Assembly (NCBI GenBank): GCA_002371375.1
Contig: DFIB01000231.1
Span: 1 to 10,859 of the forward strand
Reading direction: 5' to 3'
DNA: 10,859 bases
From: Mageeibacillus sp. UBA3708
GTDB taxonomy: Bacteria; Bacillota; Clostridia; Saccharofermentanales; Saccharofermentanaceae
Numbering within the stretch: position 1 is the stretch's first letter; every line of letters begins with the position of its first letter. Positions 7,539 through 10,859 of this stretch are shown here, one piece after another. Below the pieces are notes generated by a model. It did no database searches. It was not told the origin of the DNA and saw nothing but the letters and a program-made list of their open reading frames with translations. Position numbers and translations under genes: made by a program.

Positions 7539-8486
7539 TCAGTTAAAATATATAATATCGTTCTCCGGCTTGCTTGTTATCGCGTAGTCTTCAACATCGA
7601 GGCAGGGTACGGCGACCTTCTGGCCGTTCTGCTCATCCTCGAAATATCTGATCCTTCCGGTAACTTTGAGCCACTGCCCCTTGGGGAAGTTAGCGGTCAG
7701 TTCTTTCATGCAGAGTATGCCCATAACTCCGATGTCTGCGGCACAGCACGTATACGCCTGGCGCTGCAGCACGAAAGCTCTGCCCCTGAATTCCCTGAGT
7801 ATCATCGCTTCGCCGATGAGGGACACTCTCTTGCCGTTATATCTCTTCACATTATCGAGCGCATCCGTGTAGAACAGCCCGAAATCATCAGCCGCGATAT
7901 CACACGGATCCTTATCCAGGTCGTATGGCAGGTGGTCCGCGATATCGATGATCTTATTATCGACGCTCAGGAAATTGATGCTCATCGAAGGGTTGACACT
8001 CTTGACAGAGCCCCTGAGCTTGGGAATGTTATCCCTGTCCGTATCCACCCTGTTGAAGATAACCGTGTCGCCGAACCTGAAATAATCGGCAAACAGCGTC
8101 TGCATATTCTTGTAGTAAACGCCGTATGTCGACGCGTCGATCACGACGATCGCGGCGGCCAGCGCCCACCTTCCGGGAACATCGCACTTGTCAAAAAACT
8201 CTGCGGGCGACACCGAGCCGTTCCACTCGATGAATATCACGTCGGGCTTGTACTTCTTCTCGATATCGAAGGTAAGAGCCTTGCATACCTCTGTCGTCTC
8301 ACAGTTGATAATGACCGGGTCTGCATCTCCGTAATTCTCCTTGATGTACTCTTCTTCGCCCTCTTCCGTGGCGATGACAACTATCTTCTTGCCCTTGAAA
8401 TTCTCGCCGCCTATCCATGAGCAGATGACAGATGTTTTGCCACTGTCAAGGAACCCGGTGAAAAAATAGACTAAACAATCATTCAT
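7539..8486 (-). CDS. Divergent G3E (CobW-like) GTPase fused to a DUF1980/TIGR03943-like C-terminal domain
   Basis: The 315-residue protein has two parts. Residues 1-200 resemble a COG0523 GTPase: Walker A GFLDSGKT (11-18), FIEWNG (85-90) at the usual IEPSG position, VVIDAS (114-119) and NRVD (145-148) as a guanine motif. The CxCC metal motif is missing; the corresponding region has only Cys62 and Cys68. Residues about 205-315 resemble the soluble C-terminal domain of YcgQ/TIGR03943 (DUF1980) proteins, with YNGKRVSLIG, RQAYTCCAAD (Cys247-Cys248) and GQWLKVTGRI. DUF1980 proteins normally accompany a DUF318/YcgR permease and are often linked to zinc homeostasis genes. The fusion therefore suggests a GTPase working with a metal permease or on a metal-bound client. 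AGAGGT about 10 nt before the ATG supports the start. It is the first gene of the minus-strand unit. Domain assignment is from motif memory, not a search. Confidence 0.75.
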   Translation of the reverse strand: MNDCLVYFFTGFLDSGKTSVICSWIGGENFKGKKIVVIATEEGEEEYIKENYGDADPVIINCETTEVCKALTFDIEKKYKPDVIFIEWNGSVSPAEFFDKCDVPGRWALAAAIVVIDASTYGVYYKNMQTLFADYFRFGDTVIFNRVDTDRDNIPKLRGSVKSVNPSMSINFLSVDNKIIDIADHLPYDLDKDPCDIAADDFGLFYTDALDNVKRYNGKRVSLIGEAMILREFRGRAFVLQRQAYTCCAADIGVMGILCMKELTANFPKGQWLKVTGRIRYFEDEQNGQKVAVPCLDVEDYAITSKPENDIIYFN

Positions 8487-8520
8487 GATATCTATACCTC
8501 TTTACAACTTCTCTTATTTT

Positions 8521-8549
8521 ATTCTTGTTTTATAATAATTAAAAGTCAA
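8521..8549 (-). promoter_or_regulatory. Probable promoter of the GTPase-GTPase-trkA-trkH unit
   Basis: On the minus strand TTGACT (8549-8544) is followed after 17 bp by AAGAAT (8526-8521), a 5/6 and a 4/6 match to consensus. The start would fall near 8514, giving a leader of about 28 nt containing AGAGGT before the ATG at 8486. The region is very AT-rich. I saw no convincing 7-1-7 Zur-type palindrome, only a 5-bp TTTTA/TAAAA repeat around 8528-8544. Confidence 0.45.
8531..8536 (+). promoter_or_regulatory. Probable -10 element for the dus operon
   Basis: A perfect TATAAT lies 33 nt upstream of the dus ATG, but no good -35 is seen at 16-18 bp spacing (a TTTACA at 8501-8506 is 24 bp away). It sits inside the spacer of the opposing promoter, so the two divergent units may compete for polymerase. 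Confidence 0.4.
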
Positions 8550-8568
8550 TATTTAACAGGATGGAACT

Positions 8569-9588
8569 ATGCTCGGACCGGTAAAAATAGGCAATCTGAC
8601 AATAACGGCACCTGTCTGCCTCGCGCCGATGGCAGGATGCTCGACGGTAATTTACAGAACGATCTGCCACGAATACGGTGCCGGCTTCTGTCCCACGGAG
8701 CTGTCCTCCGCCAGATCCGTAAGGTTCTCCGGCATCGATAAGAGCTTCAGATACATGCAGATCGACCCTGACAGTGAGGGGATAACATCGATCCAGCTGT
8801 TCGGGAATGATCCTGATGATTTTGAATGCGCGGTAAGAGCCATCTGTGAAGATGACAGGCTCGGCCGGGTATCAATGTTCGACATCAACATGGGATGCCC
8901 CGTCCCCAAGGTCGTCAAGACGGGTGCCGGTTCGGCTCTTATAAAGACTCCTGAGCTGGCAGGTGAAGTGGTAAGAGCAACAAAAAGGGCTGCTTCAGCA
9001 TACGGCAAGCCGGTCACGGTCAAGACGAGGACAGGCTTTGACATGCCGGGGGAGAGCCGCGGTCTGATCAAGGCGGTCCTGGACGGCGGCGCTGATATGG
9101 TGTGCATCCACGCCAGGACGAGAGCTCAAATGTATTCGGGCGTTGCCGACTGGGACACGATGGCGGACCTGGCTGAGATCGTAAAATCATACAGAGTGCC
9201 TTTCTTTGCAAACGGGGATATAAGGGATGTTGATTCGGCTGAACGGGTCATCAGTCAGACAGGAGCTTCCGGGATCATGATCGGACGTGCTGCCATGGGC
9301 AATCCGTGGCTTTTCGCGCAGCTGGCGAATAAGCTCTGCGGCGGCAGTTACGACGATACGCCTCCAACGGATCTCATGAGAGTTCAAATGTTAATGAGGC
9401 ATCTTCGCGCAAGTTGTGATATTATTCGCGAAGAAGTTGCAGTCAAAGAGTTCAGAAGCATCATGCCGCACTACATCAAAGGCATGCGCGGAGCGGCGGC
9501 GGTACGGATGAGACTCGTGTCTGCAAGCACCGTGGAGGAGGTAAGGACCATCCTCTGCAGGGATCTTTTGGGGGTAGACGATAAATGA
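8569..9588 (+). CDS. dusB: tRNA-dihydrouridine synthase, DusB-like
   Basis: The 339-residue product has the complete Dus signature set. APMAG (19-23) lies at the start of the FMN-binding TIM barrel, followed by TELSSA, QLFG and DINMGCP (105-111) with the catalytic Cys110. K-rich strand motifs (VTVKTRTGF), HARTR with QMYSG.ADW, NGDI and the phosphate-binding GRAAMGNPW follow. The enzyme reduces uridines in the tRNA D-loop using NADPH and FMN; the modified positions are not predictable here. The C-terminal helical tRNA-recognition domain (about 245-339) is full length. The DusB subgroup is inferred from the NMGCPVPKVVKTGAGSAL stretch. AGGATGG lies 4-8 nt before the chosen ATG; an ATG at 8561 is out of frame. 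The stop codon overlaps the next gene's ATG (ATGA), so the downstream membrane protein is probably co-translated. Confidence 0.93.
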   Translation: MLGPVKIGNLTITAPVCLAPMAGCSTVIYRTICHEYGAGFCPTELSSARSVRFSGIDKSFRYMQIDPDSEGITSIQLFGNDPDDFECAVRAICEDDRLGRVSMFDINMGCPVPKVVKTGAGSALIKTPELAGEVVRATKRAASAYGKPVTVKTRTGFDMPGESRGLIKAVLDGGADMVCIHARTRAQMYSGVADWDTMADLAEIVKSYRVPFFANGDIRDVDSAERVISQTGASGIMIGRAAMGNPWLFAQLANKLCGGSYDDTPPTDLMRVQMLMRHLRASCDIIREEVAVKEFRSIMPHYIKGMRGAAAVRMRLVSASTVEEVRTILCRDLLGVDDK

Positions 9589-10214
9589 CGATGCTGGTTA
9601 TTACGCTTTTGTCCGTCATCGGAGGGGCGATCTGCTGTTTTGCAGGATACAGGATTTTCAGGGTGGCATTAAGCCTCATGGGCGGGTGCCTCGGCGCCTA
9701 CGTCGGCCTTGTCGTATACGAGTATCTGTCCAAATACGACATCGCCCTGATGCATATGGAGTACTCGGAACTGGTCACGATGATCGCCTTTGCTGTCCTC
9801 TTCGGCGCACTGGCGTTCGGCCTGTACATGAAGGCGCTGATTGCCGTTGTAACATTGTTAAGCGGCTGGTATCTGTACTCAGACAGCGAGTCTATAGGCA
9901 TCAAGCTCCCCTGGAACTCGCCTGTTATCACCTTCGGCATATGCCTGCTGTTCGGCCTGGTGATCGGCTTCGCCGTCTACTACCTGCAGAAGTGGGCGAT
10001 AATAATCTTCACCTCCTTCATCGGTGCCAAGATCATCGCATCCGTCCTTGTCCCGTACCTCATCGCCCTCATCAACGGTCATCAGGGCGAGATGGTGCTC
10101 AAGCTCATGTCCGGCAAAATCTCGGGCGACACTGAGCTCCTGATCGGTCTGATATCAGTCCTTCTCCTGACCGGAGCCGGCATCGCCGTGCAAATGTCAA
10201 AAAAGAATTCATAG
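9585..10214 (+). CDS. DUF4203/TMEM198-like multi-pass membrane protein
   Basis: The 209-residue protein is nearly all membrane. About seven hydrophobic helices can be placed at residues 4-22, 27-47, 63-80, 83-98, 113-132, 137-160 and 183-205. The GGAICCFAGYRIFR and LGGxxGAYVG-like glycine patterning near the N-terminus resembles DUF4203/TM7S3-TM198-type proteins, whose function in bacteria is not established. There is no signal peptidase site; the C-terminus is short and basic (KKNS). It overlaps the dus stop codon by 4 nt, with GGGGG at 9570-9574 as a possible ribosome binding site; a second in-frame ATG lies at 9591. Translational coupling to dus is clear, but no functional link between the two is known to me. 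It is the last gene before a long gene-free region. Confidence 0.7.
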   Translation: MTMLVITLLSVIGGAICCFAGYRIFRVALSLMGGCLGAYVGLVVYEYLSKYDIALMHMEYSELVTMIAFAVLFGALAFGLYMKALIAVVTLLSGWYLYSDSESIGIKLPWNSPVITFGICLLFGLVIGFAVYYLQKWAIIIFTSFIGAKIIASVLVPYLIALINGHQGEMVLKLMSGKISGDTELLIGLISVLLLTGAGIAVQMSKKNS

Positions 10215-10232
10215 ATTGTCATATATTGATAC

Positions 10233-10261
10233 TTGACCTGCACAATCGAAAATGTTATCTT
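10233..10261 (+). promoter_or_regulatory. Strong-looking promoter with extended -10, no gene behind it
   Basis: TTGACC (10233-10238) is followed after 17 bp by TATCTT (10256-10261), preceded by TG at 10253-10254 as an extended -10. The start is predicted near 10268. No protein-coding frame follows, but a structured segment ending in a GC-rich hairpin does. Confidence 0.55.
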
Positions 10262-10267
10262 TACTGC

Positions 10268-10385
10268 AATAAGTTTGGAACAAGCGGAATCGAGACGATT
10301 CGAACCAATTAAGCCAATCTACACACAATCTATCCCTTATTCCATGTCGAGGGCGCGCCAGTTGATATTGGTGCGCCCTCGATAT
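10268..10385 (+). ncRNA. Candidate small structured RNA (about 118 nt)
   Basis: The segment runs from the predicted transcription start to the end of a GC-rich hairpin. AATAAG at its 5' end (10268-10273) can pair with CTTATT (10336-10341) just before that hairpin. Inside, GAATCG (10287-10292) pairs with CGATTC (10296-10301), and TTGG (10275-10278) with CCAA (10305-10308) around it. I recognise no known RNA family: it is not SRP RNA, tmRNA, 6S or a common riboswitch. The T-loop-like GATTCGAACC has no matching stem, so it is not a tRNA. This is an inference from promoter plus pairing only. Confidence 0.3.
10344..10385 (+). terminator. 17-bp GC-rich hairpin, possible terminator
   Basis: Bases 10344-10360 pair with 10369-10385 around an 8-nt loop (GTTGATAT); two of the 17 pairs are G-U, and the rest are Watson-Crick, including GAGGGCGC against GCGCCCTC. 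The following bases (TTATA) are a weak U tract, so termination would be inefficient or rho-assisted. It could end both the candidate RNA and read-through from the dus unit. Confidence 0.5.
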
Positions 10386-10407
10386 TTATACGCGTCCTCA
10401 AGATGCC

Positions 10408-10462
10408 GCGGGCTTCACAGGCGGTAACTTGGACGACTTGGTTGACCGGTGTGTGTGCCCGC
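10408..10462 (+). other. Interrupted long hairpin
   Basis: GCGGGC (10408-10413) pairs with GCCCGC (10457-10462). Inside, CACA pairs with TGTG and GGTAAC pairs with GTTGACC apart from one bulged G, around a 12-nt loop (TTGGACGACTTG). As RNA this is a 50-nt class irregular stem; no known family is recognised. Confidence 0.35.
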
Positions 10463-10467
10463 TCGTG

Positions 10468-10496
10468 CTCAAAGAAGTTCCGGGAATGGCTTTGAG
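10468..10496 (+). other. Hairpin with a competing upstream partner
   Basis: CTCAAAG (10468-10474) pairs with CTTTGAG (10490-10496), enclosing TTCC/GGAA. TTGAGG (10492-10497) can instead pair with CCTCAA at 10396-10401, closing the hairpin at 10408-10462, so two exclusive folds are possible. Confidence 0.3.
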
Positions 10497-10525
10497 GTAT
10501 CCTTAACAAACGCGTGATTCGTTTT

Positions 10526-10578
10526 ATTCACAGAATCGTACACAAAATCCGGCAAAATCTGTGAATGATTCTGTGAAT
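10526..10578. repeat. 12-bp inverted repeat with DnaA-box-like 9-mers
   Basis: ATTCACAGAATC (10526-10537) is the exact reverse complement of GATTCTGTGAAT (10567-10578). The left arm overlaps TTATTCACA (10524-10532), a full match to TTATNCACA. TGTGAATGA (10560-10568) and TGTGAATAT (10572-10580) are one-mismatch copies on the other strand. TCTGTGAAT also forms a 12-nt tandem direct repeat. Confidence 0.6.
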
Positions 10579-10647
10579 ATAATAATCTGCAGACTTGATG
10601 ATCGGTGACTTGAAGGACAGATGAAGCAGCCGGGCTGAGGATGTGGT

Positions 10648-10771
10648 TTCCGCAAGAATTTAAGATCTTTCCGCAGAAATTGCGGAAAGATCACTGATTT
10701 TTGCGGAATCCGCAGAAATTGATCTCTTCTTCCGCAGTTTATGCGGAAGCATTGATGCTTTCCGGCGGAAA
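10648..10771. repeat. Phased series of TTCCGCA/TGCGGAA palindromes
   Basis: A half-site TTCCGCA (10648-10654) is followed by TTCCGCA-N5-TGCGGAA (10669-10687, inside a 12-bp perfect stem from 10664 to 10692), TGCGGAATCCGCA (10702-10714), TTCCGCA-N5-TGCGGAA again (10730-10748) and TTTCCGGCGGAAA (10759-10771). Palindrome centres lie at 10678, 10708, 10739 and 10765. The direct repeat TCCGCAGAAATTG occurs at 10670 and 10709. The arrangement fits a multi-site protein-binding region better than a terminator. Confidence 0.6.
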
Positions 10772-10859
10772 CGGTGAATGTCGGTTAATCTCGCCGTGGC
10801 GGTCAGACTGATGCGGCTTGCGCAGTTCATACGATCAGATTTAGCTTCAATTCCTGTTT

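Larger units (their letters stand above)
10215..10859. other. 645-base region without a convincing gene, rich in inverted repeats
   Basis: I found no open frame with both a ribosome binding site and protein-like composition. A short frame starting at ATG 10778 (MSVNLAVAVRLMRLAQFIRS...) and a minus-strand frame open from the right edge to TAA at 10660-10662 cannot be judged because they leave the window. The contents are a promoter, a possible small RNA, paired hairpins, a 12-bp inverted repeat and a phased palindrome series, listed separately. Confidence 0.7.

Noticed and set aside
7932..8420. 162-codon plus-strand frame opposite the GTPase-DUF1980 gene
   Set aside because: It is antisense to intact P-loop and NRVD motifs and shows no recognisable protein features.
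8528..8544. Zur operator at TTTTA...TAAAA
   Set aside because: The arms are only 5 bp of A/T in an AT-rich promoter and do not match the Zur core with its ATCGTAAT-type arms.
9686..10135. Arg/His/Pro-rich 149-codon frame within the DUF4203-like gene
   Set aside because: It is the +1 shadow of a membrane protein coding sequence; the composition is typical of an out-of-frame read.
10287..10312. Possible tRNA because of GATTCGAACC
   Set aside because: On either strand the T-stem arms do not pair, and no acceptor, D or anticodon arms can be placed.
10233..10427. 64-codon plus frame beginning MTCTIENVIF
   Set aside because: It overlaps the promoter and the 17-bp hairpin, has no ribosome binding site and does not look like a protein.
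10664..10702. Intrinsic terminator (12-bp stem followed by TTTTT)
   Set aside because: The T run starts 5 nt after the stem and runs into another palindrome; the hairpin is one member of the repeated TTCCGCA set, so a binding-site explanation is preferred.
10648..10771. CRISPR array
   Set aside because: The units are short palindromes without constant repeats or unique spacers of uniform length, and no cas gene is visible.
10778..10859. Start of a gene at ATG 10778
   Set aside because: Only 27 codons are visible before the edge, the ribosome binding site is weak, and an opposing open frame covers the same bases, so it cannot be supported.

Overview
The window looks like chromosomal DNA of a low-to-mid GC Bacillota bacterium, most likely a clostridial anaerobe. 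The reasons are the strong AGGA/GAGG-type ribosome binding sites, sigma-A-like promoters with near-consensus hexamers, frequent AGG/AGA and ATA codons, and a gene set (DUF4130 protein, TrkAH, paired COG0523 GTPases, DUF4203 membrane protein) typical of that group. I cannot name the genus from sequence alone.

Layout. The last codons of an upstream gene (to 101) are followed by a clear intrinsic terminator (135-165) and a near-consensus promoter (205-233). That promoter starts a four-gene plus-strand unit: a DUF4130 'probable DNA metabolism' protein, a shikimate-kinase-family P-loop kinase, an RlmI-type 23S rRNA methyltransferase and the SurE nucleotidase. These genes are 18 nt apart, overlapping by ATGA, or 6 nt apart. 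SurE ends inside the 3' end of the convergent trkH gene (17-bp overlap).

The minus-strand unit (8486 down to 3602) reads: a G3E GTPase fused to a DUF1980/TIGR03943-like C-terminal domain, a His-rich COG0523 (CobW/P47K) GTPase, TrkA and TrkH. Gaps are 17 nt, 12 nt and an ATGA overlap, so it looks like one transcript. It would join a putative metal (probably zinc) handling pair to a potassium uptake system. An 82-bp AT-rich divergent promoter region (8487-8568) separates it from a plus-strand pair, a DusB-like tRNA-dihydrouridine synthase and a seven-helix DUF4203-like membrane protein, also coupled by an ATGA overlap.

The last 645 bases (10215-10859) hold no convincing gene but are full of structure. 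They contain a near-consensus extended -10 promoter followed by a possible ~115-nt structured RNA ending in a 17-bp GC-rich hairpin, two competing hairpins downstream, a 12-bp inverted repeat carrying DnaA-box-like 9-mers, and a phased series of palindromes built from TTCCGCA/TGCGGAA half-sites spaced 26-31 bp centre to centre. This region and the GTPase-DUF1980 fusion are the two parts most worth following up. The plus-strand housekeeping genes look ordinary apart from lost substrate-binding residues in the shikimate-kinase-like protein.
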